Of a stretch of DNA of 64,000 nt, positions 20,173-28,710 are shown one piece after another; position 1 is the first letter of the stretch, and each line of letters opens with the position of its first letter. The translations under genes and the position numbers were made by a program. The DNA lies in contig NZ_JAFIQW010000004.1 in the NCBI RefSeq assembly GCF_017355965.1, positions 478,469-542,468 of the forward strand, given 5' to 3'. This stretch comes from Desertivibrio insolitus (GTDB lineage Bacteria; Actinomycetota; Actinomycetes; Actinomycetales; Microbacteriaceae). Under the pieces are notes generated by a model, which was not told where the DNA came from, did not search any database, and saw nothing but the letters and a program-made list of their open reading frames with translations.

Positions 20173-21750
20173 ATGAAGGGGCCCGACAGCGCACGCGAGC
20201 CGCAGTCGGGACTCCCGCTGTGGGGTGCGATCGTGCTCGCGATCTCGGCCGGCCCCGTGCTCGACGCGGCGTTCCCCGACCGCGGCTGGTGGCCGATGCT
20301 GTTCGTCGGCCTCCCCGCCATGCTGCTCGCGCTCGTCGGACGCACCTTCCGCCAGGGTTTCCTCGTCGGCCTGCTCGGCGGCTTCAGCTTCCTCGGCATC
20401 CACATCGAGTGGATCACCGTCTATCTCGGCCCGCTGCCCTGGATCGGCCTGAACGGCGTCGAGAGCCTGTTCTACGGGCTCGGCGGCGGCCTCATCGCCC
20501 TCGTCTACCGCTACACCCGACACCGCCGCGGGGCGTGGGTGCAGCTGGGGCTCGTACCCGCGCTGGTCGCCGGCATCTGGACCACCCGCGAGGCCGTCTC
20601 GAGCACGTTCCCCTACGGCGGTTTCGCGTGGGCGCGCATGGCGCAGTCGCAGTCCGAGAGTCCGCTGCGCGACCTCGCCGCCTACGTCGGCACCTCGGGA
20701 CTGAGCTTCCTGCTCGTGTTCGTCTGCGCCGCGATCGTGCAGTTCCTCGTGCGACGCGACCTCGGCGCCCCGCTCCGCGCGGCCGTCGCGGTCGGGGCGG
20801 CCGCGGCCCTGTTCGCGGTGCCCGCCTGGTCGGTCACGCAGACCGGCACGATGCGCGTCGTCGCGGTGCAGGGCGACAGCGACGCGGGGCTCTTCGCGGA
20901 GTACACACCCGGGGAGATCCTGCTCGACCACTGGGAGGGCTCGCGGGCCGTCGAGGACGCCGAGGACGTGGACCTCGTCGTCTGGCCCGAGAACGCCTCC
21001 GACCTCGATCCGCTCCGCAACCCGGATGCCGCGCGGCTGCTCGACGACGTCACCGAGCGCTTCGGCGTGCCCCTGCTCGCCGGCACGATCACCGTGAACC
21101 CCGACGACGAGATCTTCAACAGCATGCTGCTGTGGCAGGACGGGGAGGTGCTCGACCAGTACGACAAGATCCACCCCGTGCCGTTCGCCGAGTACCTGCC
21201 CAACCGGGACCTGTTCTACCCGCTGGCGCCGGAGCTCTTCGACCTCGTGCCCCGCGACTACACGTTCGGCACCCGCGACAACGTCGTCGACGTCGACGGC
21301 GTCACCGCCGGGGTCGCGATCTGCTTCGACATCGTCGACGACGAGCTGATCCGGCAGATGGTGGCCGACGGCGCCGACGTCATCCTCGCCCCGACCAACA
21401 ACGCCGACTTCGGCCGCACCGACGAGAGCATCCAGCAGCTCGCGATCGCCCGGCTGCGCGCGATCGAGACCGGCCGGAGCGTCGTCAACATCTCGACCGT
21501 CGGCACGAGCGCGATCATCGCCCCGGACGGCACCACGATCCGGCAGCTGCCGACGTTCGAGCCCGGGCAGATGGTCGAGGACGTACCCCTGAGCGACACG
21601 GTGACCCCCGCAACGGCCCTCGGCCGGCTGCCGGAGCTCGCGGCCGGGGCGTTCGGCCTCGTGGGGCTGCTCCTCGCCGGCCTGCGCTTCCGTCGTGAGG
21701 GCGGCGAGCCGGTCTTCGAGCACACGCTGCCCGCGGCGCGACGTGGCTGA
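20173..21750 (+). CDS. lnt: Apolipoprotein N-acyltransferase
   Basis: 525 residues. N-acylates the lipid-modified cysteine of lipoproteins. About six N-terminal membrane spans, then a nitrilase-fold domain with the Glu-Lys-Cys triad visible in VVWPEN, YDKIHPVPFAEYLP and GVAICFDIV, and a final membrane span. In mycobacteria Lnt is fused or paired with the mannosyltransferase Ppm1; here ppm1 is a separate gene overlapping the 3' end by 8 bp. A TTG one codon upstream could also serve as start. Confidence 0.92.
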   Translation: MKGPDSAREPQSGLPLWGAIVLAISAGPVLDAAFPDRGWWPMLFVGLPAMLLALVGRTFRQGFLVGLLGGFSFLGIHIEWITVYLGPLPWIGLNGVESLFYGLGGGLIALVYRYTRHRRGAWVQLGLVPALVAGIWTTREAVSSTFPYGGFAWARMAQSQSESPLRDLAAYVGTSGLSFLLVFVCAAIVQFLVRRDLGAPLRAAVAVGAAAALFAVPAWSVTQTGTMRVVAVQGDSDAGLFAEYTPGEILLDHWEGSRAVEDAEDVDLVVWPENASDLDPLRNPDAARLLDDVTERFGVPLLAGTITVNPDDEIFNSMLLWQDGEVLDQYDKIHPVPFAEYLPNRDLFYPLAPELFDLVPRDYTFGTRDNVVDVDGVTAGVAICFDIVDDELIRQMVADGADVILAPTNNADFGRTDESIQQLAIARLRAIETGRSVVNISTVGTSAIIAPDGTTIRQLPTFEPGQMVEDVPLSDTVTPATALGRLPELAAGAFGLVGLLLAGLRFRREGGEPVFEHTLPAARRG

Positions 21751-22465
21751 CGTCCTCGTCGTCGTGCCCACGTACGACGAGCGCGAGTCCCTGTCCGGCA
21801 TCCTCGCGCGCGTGCGCTCGGCGGTGCCGGATGCCGACGTGCTCGTCGTCGACGACGCGAGCCCCGACGGCACGGGCGAGCTCGCGGACGAGCTCGCCGC
21901 CGACGATCCGGCCGTCTCCGTGCTGCACCGTCCCGGCAAGGACGGGCTCGGACGCGCCTACCTCGCCGGCTTCGCGCTGGCGCTCGAGCGCGGCTACGCG
22001 CACGTGGTCGAACTCGACGCCGACGGCTCGCACGACCCCGCCGAGCTGCCGGCGATGCTGGCGCTCGCCCGCGGGGGAGCGCACCTCGTGATCGGCTCGC
22101 GTTGGATCCCGGGCGGCCGCGTCGTCGACTGGCCGTGGCTCCGCCGGGCGATCTCTCGAGGCGGCAACGTCTACGCGCGTCTGCTCCTGCGCTCGCGGGT
22201 GCACGACCTCACGAGCGGCTTCCGCGTCTTCGATGCGTCGGCGCTGCGGCTCCTGCTGCGGCACGAGGTGGCCTCGCACGGCTACGGCTTTCAGGTCGAG
22301 ACCGCGTGGCGGCTCGAGCGGGCCGGATGCCGCGTGCTCGAGCATCCGATCACCTTCGTCGAGCGACGGGCGGGCGCATCCAAGATGGGCCCCGGCATCG
22401 TGCTCGAGGCGCTCGTGCGCGTCACGGTCTGGGGTCTCCGGGCGAGGCTCCGCAGGCGCCGTTAA
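21743..22465 (+). CDS. ppm1: Polyprenol monophosphomannose synthase
   Basis: 240 residues. GT2 family glycosyltransferase that makes the lipid-linked mannose donor for lipoglycans and protein mannosylation. Motifs VVVPTYDERESL, VVDDASPDGTG (DxD region), VELDADGSHDP, IGSRWIPGG and SGFRVFDASALR are all present. No C-terminal membrane anchor, as expected for the Ppm1 D2-type enzyme that relies on the neighbouring Lnt domain. GTG 21743 overlaps lnt, indicating coupling. Confidence 0.92.
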   Translation: MADVLVVVPTYDERESLSGILARVRSAVPDADVLVVDDASPDGTGELADELAADDPAVSVLHRPGKDGLGRAYLAGFALALERGYAHVVELDADGSHDPAELPAMLALARGGAHLVIGSRWIPGGRVVDWPWLRRAISRGGNVYARLLLRSRVHDLTSGFRVFDASALRLLLRHEVASHGYGFQVETAWRLERAGCRVLEHPITFVERRAGASKMGPGIVLEALVRVTVWGLRARLRRRR

Positions 22466-22469
22466 CGAG

Positions 22470-22506
22470 CGACGCCCGCAGCGCTCTGGCGAGCGTGCGG
22501 GCGTCG
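22470..22506. terminator. Bidirectional hairpin between ppm1 and rbpA
   Basis: CGACGCCCGC (22470-22479) pairs with GCGGGCGTCG (22497-22506) between convergent genes. No T-run on either side, so efficiency is uncertain. Confidence 0.55.
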
Positions 22507-22521
22507 ATCGGTGGACGTCGG

Positions 22522-22887
22522 CTAGGCGCCGATCTTGTGCTGTCCCTTGCGTGCGCGGAGGTACTCCAGGCGCTCCTGGAGCAGTTCCTCGAGCTCGGCG
22601 CGCGTGCGGCGCTCGAGCAGCATGTCCCAGTGGGTGCGGGGGGCCTTCGCCTCGGCGGTCTCGCTCTGCACGAGCTCACCCGCCTCGTCGACCAGTCGGC
22701 CCTCCTGGCCCGTCTTGGGCGACTCCCACGTCTCGGGCACGTCCGCCTCGGCGGCGAACGTCACCTCGAAGGTCGTGCCCTCCGCGGTGCGGTAGGTGAC
22801 CTTCTTCCGGGGGGAGAACTCGACGCCCTCCTCGCTCTGCAGACTCTGGGAGCCCAGTCGCATGCCGCGCAGACTACGGTCCGCCAT
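22522..22887 (-). CDS. rbpA: RNA polymerase-binding protein RbpA
   Basis: 121 residues. Actinobacterial factor that binds group I sigma factors and stabilises open complexes. Opening MADRSLRGMRLGSQSLQSEEGVE is the family signature, followed by the RbpA core domain (RKKVTYRTAEGTTFEVTFAAEADVP) and the sigma-interacting C-terminus (RTHWDMLLERRTRAELEELL). The core lacks the zinc cysteines of the Streptomyces protein, as in mycobacterial RbpA. GGAGGAGG lies 7 nt before ATG 22887. Confidence 0.96.
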   Translation of the reverse strand: MADRSLRGMRLGSQSLQSEEGVEFSPRKKVTYRTAEGTTFEVTFAAEADVPETWESPKTGQEGRLVDEAGELVQSETAEAKAPRTHWDMLLERRTRAELEELLQERLEYLRARKGQHKIGA

Positions 22888-22905
22888 AGTGGCCTCCTCC
22901 TCATC

Positions 22906-22924
22906 GTCAGGAATGTGGTCCTGA
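22906..22924 (-). promoter_or_regulatory. Leader hairpin of rbpA
   Basis: TCAGGA (22907-22912) and TCCTGA (22919-22924) form a perfect short inverted repeat about 20 nt upstream of the rbpA start, just before the ribosome-binding site. Confidence 0.4.
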
Positions 22925-22960
22925 TCTCCTGCGTTCCTCGATGTCTAACGTCGCAACCTC

Positions 22961-22989
22961 GGAAAACCTGCCCGGGCAGACCGTTTCCC
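22961..22989 (-). promoter_or_regulatory. Palindrome / candidate promoter upstream of rbpA
   Basis: CTGCCCGGGCAG (22968-22979) is a perfect 12-bp palindrome flanked by GGAAAA and TTTCC arms. Read on the minus strand the flanks give GGGAA-N17-GTT, which resembles a SigH/SigR-type promoter. SigR control of rbpA is known in Streptomyces; here it is a suggestion only. Confidence 0.35.
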
Positions 22990-23065
22990 AGAGCATTCCC
23001 ACGAAGGTCGCACTGCTGATTCGGAGCGCTCGGAGCGGCCGCTCGGTGCGCATCCCGAGAAATGC

Positions 23066-23821
23066 TCAGCCCGTTCGGACGACCTCGAGCGCGAGGTCCG
23101 CGCGGTCGGTCACGAGCCCGTCGACGCCGGCGTCGAGCAGCCGGCGCATGTCGCGGGGGTCGTTCACCGTCCAGATGTGCACCTCGACGCCCGCACGGTG
23201 CAGACCCCGCAGCACGCGCGGCGCGGCGGTGTCGATCCCCGCCGCGCGCGGCGGGATCTGCACGGCCTGGACGCGGCGGAGCGCGAGCCGCGCGAGCGGG
23301 GTCAGCCCGAGCACGACCGCGAACAGGGCGACGGCGAACAGCGGGGCGGAGGCGCTCGTCGCGACGCCCGGCGCATCGCGGAGTGCGCGCCGGCGCCGTC
23401 GCTCGGAGAACGAGGTGAGGAGCACGCGCTCGGCGGCATCCGCCCGGTGGACGACGTCGCCGACGAGCCGGGCCGCCGCGGCGGACTTCACGTCGATGTT
23501 GAAACGGATGCCGGGAAAGGCGGCGAGCACCTCGGCGAGCGTGGGGAAGGTCTGCCCCTGCCCGAGGTCGACCGCCTGCAGTTCGACGAGGGTGAGGTCC
23601 TCGATCGTCAGCGCGCGCCCCGCGACCCGCTGCAGGTCGGGGTCGTGCGCAACGACGACCACTCCGTCCTTCGTCGCGTGCACGTCGGTCTCGACGATCG
23701 TGACTCCGGCGTCGACGGCCGCCTGGAACGCGGCGAGAGTGTTCTCCGGCGCGCTCGTCGCGAGTCCGCGGTGAGCGAGCACCCGGGGGAGCGGACCCGA
23801 GAGGAACGGATGCCGCGTCAC
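23066..23821 (-). CDS. Glycerophosphodiester phosphodiesterase family protein
   Basis: 251 residues. TIM-barrel GDPD fold: VLAHRGLATSAPENTLAAF (14-32) carries the HRG and EN catalytic/metal residues, IVETDVHATKDGVVVVAHDPDL the ExD metal pair and second His. A hydrophobic insertion around residues 158-185 (APLFAVALFAVVLGLTPLARLAL) may place it at the membrane. GTG start overlaps the stop of the SPFH gene (GTGA). Hydrolyses glycerophosphodiesters to glycerol-3-phosphate in characterised members. Confidence 0.88.
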   Translation of the reverse strand: MTRHPFLSGPLPRVLAHRGLATSAPENTLAAFQAAVDAGVTIVETDVHATKDGVVVVAHDPDLQRVAGRALTIEDLTLVELQAVDLGQGQTFPTLAEVLAAFPGIRFNIDVKSAAAARLVGDVVHRADAAERVLLTSFSERRRRRALRDAPGVATSASAPLFAVALFAVVLGLTPLARLALRRVQAVQIPPRAAGIDTAAPRVLRGLHRAGVEVHIWTVNDPRDMRRLLDAGVDGLVTDRADLALEVVRTG

Positions 23822-24900
23822 CGCGGCTCGTCAGAGGCGGGACGCCCCTCCTCGCTCAGCACGCGGTCGACGCTCGCGACGTCGACCTCGTCGGGCACCA
23901 TGTTCGTGACCTCGGCCTCGGCCGGCCGGCTGCGCTCGCGCTCCTCGGCCCCGTCGGAGAACGGCGTGAACGGCGTCGCCGACCGGGGGCGGTCGGGCCC
24001 GGAGGCGACGTTCCCGAAGGCGTTGCCGAGGCCCTGCAACGCCTCGGTCAGCTGGCTCGGCACGATCCACAGCTTGGACGCCTGGCCGTCGGCGAGCTTG
24101 GGCAGCGTCTGCAGGTACTCGTAGGCGAGCAGCCGCGGGTCGGGGTTGCCCTCGTGGATCGCGCGGAACACCGTCGTGATCGCCTCCGCCTCGCCCTGAG
24201 CCCGAAGCACCCGCGACTGGGCGTCGCCCTCGGCCTCGAGGATCGCCGCCTGCCGGGCACCCTCGGCGGTGAGGATCGCGGACTGCTTGGTGCCCTCGGC
24301 GGTGAGGATGAGGGCGCGCCGGTCGCGCTCGGCCCGCATCTGCTTCTCCATCGAGTCCTGGATCGAGGCGGGCGGGTCGATCGCCTTGAGCTCGACGCGG
24401 CCGACGCGGATGCCCCACTTGCCCGTCGCCTCGTCGAGCACGACGCGCAACTGCCCGTTGATGTTGTCGCGGCTCGTGAGCGCCTCCTCGAGGTTGAGCC
24501 CGCCGACGACGTTTCGGAGCGTCGTGACGGTGAGCTGCTCTACCGCGCTGAGGTAGTCAGCGATCTCGTAGGTCGCGGCCCTGGCATCCGTCACCTGGAA
24601 GTAGACGACGGTGTCGATCGAGACGACGAGGTTGTCCGAGGTGATGACGGGCTGCGGCGGGAAGCTGACGACCTGCTCTCGGAGGTCGATGAGCGGCCGC
24701 ACCCGGTCGATGAACGGGACCAGGATGTTGAGGCCCGGCATGAGCGTCTTGTGGTAGCGGCCGAGGCGCTCGACGACGCCCGCCCTGGCCTGCGGGATGA
24801 TCCGGATCGACCGGATCAGCACGACGACCACGAAGACGAGCAGGACGACGAGCAGCCCCACGACGAAGAACTGCCCGATCAGGTCGGTGAGGGACGTCAT
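23818..24900 (-). CDS. SPFH/stomatin-like membrane protein (QmcA type)
   Basis: 360 residues. N-terminal membrane span (about 10-31), then an SPFH/band-7 domain (GVVERLGRYHKTLMPGLNILVPFIDRV...VVYFQVTDARAATYEI...) and a coiled region of alternating ALILTAEGTKQSAILTAEG and AILEAEGDAQ repeats. The tail is acidic and disordered. SPFH proteins scaffold membrane microdomains and pair with NfeD proteins; the upstream gene here is an NfeD homologue, 23 bp away. Start ATG 24900 has GGAAGG 8 nt upstream. Confidence 0.92.
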   Translation of the reverse strand: MTSLTDLIGQFFVVGLLVVLLVFVVVVLIRSIRIIPQARAGVVERLGRYHKTLMPGLNILVPFIDRVRPLIDLREQVVSFPPQPVITSDNLVVSIDTVVYFQVTDARAATYEIADYLSAVEQLTVTTLRNVVGGLNLEEALTSRDNINGQLRVVLDEATGKWGIRVGRVELKAIDPPASIQDSMEKQMRAERDRRALILTAEGTKQSAILTAEGARQAAILEAEGDAQSRVLRAQGEAEAITTVFRAIHEGNPDPRLLAYEYLQTLPKLADGQASKLWIVPSQLTEALQGLGNAFGNVASGPDRPRSATPFTPFSDGAEERERSRPAEAEVTNMVPDEVDVASVDRVLSEEGRPASDEPR

Positions 24901-24923
24901 GAGGGTGCCTTCCGTAAGGAGGA

Positions 24924-25397
24924 TCAGGGGGTGGATGCCGGAGCGGCGGGCCGCACGACCGCGACCGAGCCCGCGATCGCGGCGACCGTCACGTAGGCGC
25001 CCTGGGGCACCTGGGCTCCGATGGCGTCGGGGGAGAGGCGGGCGGTCCAGGTGTCGCCGTTGGAGAGCTTGACGAGGCCGCTGCCGTCGACGAAGTCGCC
25101 GAGGGCGCGGCCCTGGAGGCCAAGCAGGGCGTCGATGTTCGACGGCGTCGGGTCCTCGCCGCGGCGCAGCGTGCGCAGCAGCAGCGGCCGGATCGTCAGC
25201 AACAGGAGCACCGAGAGCACCGCGGCCACGCCGATCTGCAGCCACCACGGGCCGCCGAGCAGGTAGGTCGCGAGGCCGCCGAGGCTGCCGGCGGCGAGCA
25301 TGAGGAACGTGAACTCGAGGGTGAGGATCTCGATGATCACGAAGATCAGAACGGCGGCGATCCACACGATCCAGATCACGTCTCGAAGGTCGAGCAT
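24924..25397 (-). CDS. NfeD-like membrane protein
   Basis: 157 residues. Three hydrophobic spans (about 8-28, 32-50, 55-73) followed by a soluble OB-fold domain (LLGLQGRALGDFVDGSGLVKLSNGDTWTARL). Short NfeD without the ClpP-like protease part. First gene of the nfeD-SPFH-GDPD operon, GGAGGGAGG before ATG 25397. Partner of the SPFH protein. Confidence 0.88.
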   Translation of the reverse strand: MLDLRDVIWIVWIAAVLIFVIIEILTLEFTFLMLAAGSLGGLATYLLGGPWWLQIGVAAVLSVLLLLTIRPLLLRTLRRGEDPTPSNIDALLGLQGRALGDFVDGSGLVKLSNGDTWTARLSPDAIGAQVPQGAYVTVAAIAGSVAVVRPAAPASTP

Positions 25398-25444
25398 CGT
25401 CGCCTCCCTCCGGTCAGCAACGAAACTAGCAGCCGGATGGCCGG

Positions 25445-25450
25445 TAGTCT
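25445..25450 (+). promoter_or_regulatory. -10 element of the SDR gene (leaderless)
   Basis: TAGTCT ends 8 nt before GTG 25459. Confidence 0.5.
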
Positions 25451-25458
25451 CCTTCCCC

Positions 25459-26223
25459 GTGGAGAACCCCCTCGAGCCCGGCAGCCTCGCCGGCAAGACC
25501 GCCATCGTCACCGGATCCTCGCGCGGCATCGGAGCCGACACCGCGACCTACTTCGCCGAGGCCGGCGCGAACGTGGTCATCAACTACCGCAACAAGGCCC
25601 GGCGCGCCGAGCAGCTCGTCGAGAAGCTGACCGCGGCGGGACACTCGGCGATCGCCGTCGGCGCCGACCTCACCGACGCGGAGTCGGTGCAGGCGCTCGT
25701 GCAGCAGACCGTCGACACCTTCGGCGGGGTCGACATCCTCGTGCTCAACGCCTCCGGCGGCATGGAGACCGGCATGGGCGAGGACTACGCCATGACGCTC
25801 AACCGCGACGCTCAGATCAACGTCCTCGAGCAGGTCGCGCCGCACCTCGGCGAGGGCGCGCGCATCGTGTTCGTGACGAGCCACCAGGCCCACTTCATCC
25901 GCACCACCCCGACGATGCCGGAGTACGTCCCCGTCGCGCTGTCGAAGCGCGCCGGCGAGGACGCGCTGCGCGAGCGCATCCCCGAGCTCGCCGAGCGCGC
26001 CATCGGCTTCACCGTCGTCTCCGGCGACATGATCGAAGGCACCGTCACGGCGACGCTGCTCGACCGGGCGAACCCCGGCGCGATCGAGGCGCGGCGCGAG
26101 CAGGCGGGCAAGCTCTACAACGTCGGCGAGTTCGCCGCCGAGGTCGCCCTCGCGGCGGTCGAGCCGGTGCCCGCGGACAACACGCGCTACGTCGGCGACG
26201 TCTCCGGCTTCCAGGCCGGCTGA
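25459..26223 (+). CDS. Atypical SDR family oxidoreductase
   Basis: 254 residues. Classical Rossmann motif TGSSRGIG (20-27 region), NASGG at the NAG position, and a Ser in FVTSHQAHF. The segment that should carry the catalytic YxxxK reads VALSK, so the Tyr is replaced by Val; a Tyr sits three residues earlier (PEYVPVALSK). The enzyme may use a shifted Tyr or have lost reductase chemistry. Substrate unknown. Divergent from the nfeD operon; leaderless GTG start. Confidence 0.85.
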   Translation: MENPLEPGSLAGKTAIVTGSSRGIGADTATYFAEAGANVVINYRNKARRAEQLVEKLTAAGHSAIAVGADLTDAESVQALVQQTVDTFGGVDILVLNASGGMETGMGEDYAMTLNRDAQINVLEQVAPHLGEGARIVFVTSHQAHFIRTTPTMPEYVPVALSKRAGEDALRERIPELAERAIGFTVVSGDMIEGTVTATLLDRANPGAIEARREQAGKLYNVGEFAAEVALAAVEPVPADNTRYVGDVSGFQAG

Positions 26224-26252
26224 CCCGGAGCGGGCGCCCCATCGCGGGTGCC

Positions 26253-26258
26253 TAGGCT
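26253..26258 (+). promoter_or_regulatory. -10 element of the S9 peptidase gene (leaderless)
   Basis: TAGGCT ends 7 nt before ATG 26266. Confidence 0.5.
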
Positions 26259-26265
26259 GAGGGTG

Positions 26266-28251
26266 ATGAAGCCGAACGACATCGCCCTGCTCACCTCCCT
26301 CGGCAGTCCCGCGCTCGACCCCGTCACCCCGCGTGCGGTCGTCGCCGTCACCCGTCCGGATGCCGGTGCCGACGCCAACGTCGGACAGCTCTGGTCGGTG
26401 CCGCTCGACGGCGGCCCCGCCCGGCGGCTCACCCGCGGGTTCCGCGACACGTCGCCGCGGTTCTCGCCGGACGGGAGCCTCCTCGCGTTCCTCCGCGCCG
26501 AGGCCGGGCGCCCGCCGCAGCTGCACGTCGTCGACGCCAGAGGTGGCGAGCCCGTCGCCGTGACCGAGCAAAAGCTCGGCGTCTCGGCGTTCGCCTGGTC
26601 GCCCGACGGCGCCCGCCTGGCGTTCGTCGCGCGGGTGCCGGAGCACGGCCGCTACGGCAGCGTGGAGGGGCTCGCCGCGAACGCCGAGCCGCCGCGTCGC
26701 TTCACGACGCTCAAGTACTCGGCGAACGGCGTCGGCATCACCACCGACCGCCGCAGCCAGCTGTTCGTCGTCGACGTTCCGGATGTCTCCGCCGAGCCGC
26801 TCTATCCGCTCTACCCCTCGACCGAGCCCGCCGAGCAGCCCGGCGCGGTGCCCGCGCCGCGGCAGCTGACCGACGGCCCGTACGAGCACCGTGCCCCGGT
26901 CTTCTCACCCGACGGGACGCGGATCGCCGTCGTCGCCGCTCGGCACGAGACCCGCGACCACGACCTGCGCTCCGATGTGTGGGCGGTGCCGGTCGACGGG
27001 GGAAAGCCCCAGCTGCTGACGCCGGGCGAGGGCGCCGCCGTGAACGCGGCCGACTTCACCCCGGCGGGCGACCTCGTCACCCTCGCGTCACGGATCGGCG
27101 AGGGCCGGGACTTCGTGGCGCACAACTCCGCCCTCGTGCTGCACCCGGCCGACGGAGCGGCGCCCGTCACGCTCACCGACCCGATCACCACCGGGCTCGT
27201 GCCGACCGAGGGCATCCCGTCGCTCGGCGAGGGCTTCGTCGTGCTCGCCGAGAACCGCGGCCGCGTCGAACTGCGCGTGGTCTCGCGCGACGGGTCATCC
27301 GAGACCCTGCCGCCGGCCGACGCGGAGGTCACGGCCGTCGAGGTGCTCGGCACGTCGGTCGTCGCCGTCGCCGGCACCGCCGACCGCTTCAGCGAGCTCT
27401 ATCGCGTCACGGGCGACACGGCCTCGCGGATCACCGACTTCGGCTCCGGGCTCGCCGAGCGCGGCATCCTGCCCGGCGTCGAGACCACGATCGAGGGGCG
27501 CGACGGCTATCCCGTGCACGGCTGGGTGTTCACGCCGGAGGGGGAGGGGCCGCACCCCGTGCTGCTCAGCATCCACGGCGGGCCCTACGCCCAGTACACG
27601 GTGACGCTGTTCGACGAGTTCCAGGTGTACGCCGACGCCGGCTACGCGGTCGTCGCCTGCAACCCGCGCGGTGCCTCCGGGTACGGCGAGGAGCACGGCC
27701 GCACGATCCGGCAGAGGATGGGCACCGTCGATCTGCACGACGTGCTCGACTTCCTCGACGGCGCGATCGCGCAGAACCCGTCGTTCGACGCGGACCGCGT
27801 CGGCATCCTCGGCGGCTCCTACGGCGGGTACCTCACCGCGTGGACCATCGCGCACGATCACCGTTTCGCCGCGGCCATCGTCGAGCGCGGCTTCCTCGAC
27901 CCCGACGGCTTCGTCGGCACGAGCGACATCGGCTCCTTCTTCGGCGACGAGTACGTCGGCACCGACCCCGAGCTGGTGCGGTCGCAGTCGCCGCAGGCCG
28001 TCGTCGACCAGGTGCGCACGCCGACCCTCGTGATGCACTCGACCGACGACCTGCGCTGCCCGCTGCCGCAGGCCGAGCGCTACTACGCCGCCCTCAAGCG
28101 CAACGGTGCCGAGGCGGAGCTGCTGGTGTTCCCCGGCGAGGACCACGAGCTCTCGCGCAGCGGGCGGCCGCGGCACCGCATCCAGCGCTTCGACGCGATC
28201 CTCGAGTGGTTCTCCCGTTACCTGCCGACCGACCGGAACCCCCGCCGATGA
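26266..28251 (+). CDS. S9 family prolyl oligopeptidase-type peptidase
   Basis: 661 residues. N-terminal seven-bladed beta-propeller (WD40-like PD40 repeats, for example DTSPRFSPDGSLLAFLR and HRAPVFSPDGTRIAVVA), C-terminal alpha/beta hydrolase. Catalytic Ser518 in GGSYGG, Asp595 in HSTDDLRCP, His627 in GEDHELS. Cytoplasmic (no signal peptide), likely an acylaminoacyl-peptidase-like oligopeptidase. ATGA overlap with the NUDIX gene. Confidence 0.92.
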   Translation: MKPNDIALLTSLGSPALDPVTPRAVVAVTRPDAGADANVGQLWSVPLDGGPARRLTRGFRDTSPRFSPDGSLLAFLRAEAGRPPQLHVVDARGGEPVAVTEQKLGVSAFAWSPDGARLAFVARVPEHGRYGSVEGLAANAEPPRRFTTLKYSANGVGITTDRRSQLFVVDVPDVSAEPLYPLYPSTEPAEQPGAVPAPRQLTDGPYEHRAPVFSPDGTRIAVVAARHETRDHDLRSDVWAVPVDGGKPQLLTPGEGAAVNAADFTPAGDLVTLASRIGEGRDFVAHNSALVLHPADGAAPVTLTDPITTGLVPTEGIPSLGEGFVVLAENRGRVELRVVSRDGSSETLPPADAEVTAVEVLGTSVVAVAGTADRFSELYRVTGDTASRITDFGSGLAERGILPGVETTIEGRDGYPVHGWVFTPEGEGPHPVLLSIHGGPYAQYTVTLFDEFQVYADAGYAVVACNPRGASGYGEEHGRTIRQRMGTVDLHDVLDFLDGAIAQNPSFDADRVGILGGSYGGYLTAWTIAHDHRFAAAIVERGFLDPDGFVGTSDIGSFFGDEYVGTDPELVRSQSPQAVVDQVRTPTLVMHSTDDLRCPLPQAERYYAALKRNGAEAELLVFPGEDHELSRSGRPRHRIQRFDAILEWFSRYLPTDRNPRR

Positions 28252-28691
28252 CCGTCCGGCGCACCGCCCGCATCCTCCTGCTCGACGAGGAGGACCACCT
28301 GCTGCTGCTCAAAACTCACTGGGACAAGCACCTGCTGCCCGAACGTTGGCTGACGCCCGGCGGCGGGATCGACCCGGGGGAGAGCGAACACGACGCGGCG
28401 GTCCGCGAGCTCTTCGAGGAGACCGGGCTGCGCGTCGAGGCTCTCGGCGACCCCGTCGCCCGCACGCGCATCCGGATGCCGGAGGGGCACGAGTACGACT
28501 GGCGCGAGGCTGTCTACTACCTGCTGCGCACCACGCGCTTCCAGCTCTCCCGCGCCGACTGGACCGAGAGCGAGGTCGACGACATCGTCGACGTCCGCTG
28601 GTTCTCGCCCGAGGAGCTCGCCGCCTCGACGGAGGAGTTCGACCCGGAGGACGTGCGCGGGATCCTCGCGCAGGTGGTGCCGGGGCGCTGA
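28248..28691 (+). CDS. NUDIX hydrolase
   Basis: 147 residues. Nudix box GGGIDPGESEHDAAVRELFEETGL (around 42-65) is complete: G x5 E x7 R E x2 E E. Substrate not identifiable. Translationally coupled to the S9 peptidase. Confidence 0.9.
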   Translation: MTVRRTARILLLDEEDHLLLLKTHWDKHLLPERWLTPGGGIDPGESEHDAAVRELFEETGLRVEALGDPVARTRIRMPEGHEYDWREAVYYLLRTTRFQLSRADWTESEVDDIVDVRWFSPEELAASTEEFDPEDVRGILAQVVPGR

Positions 28692-28710
28692 GCCCCGACA
28701 CCCGCTGCGG

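Noticed and set aside
17495..21939. Minus-strand frames of 700-870 codons opposite helY and lnt
   Set aside because: High-GC antisense openness; the plus-strand genes have complete motifs.
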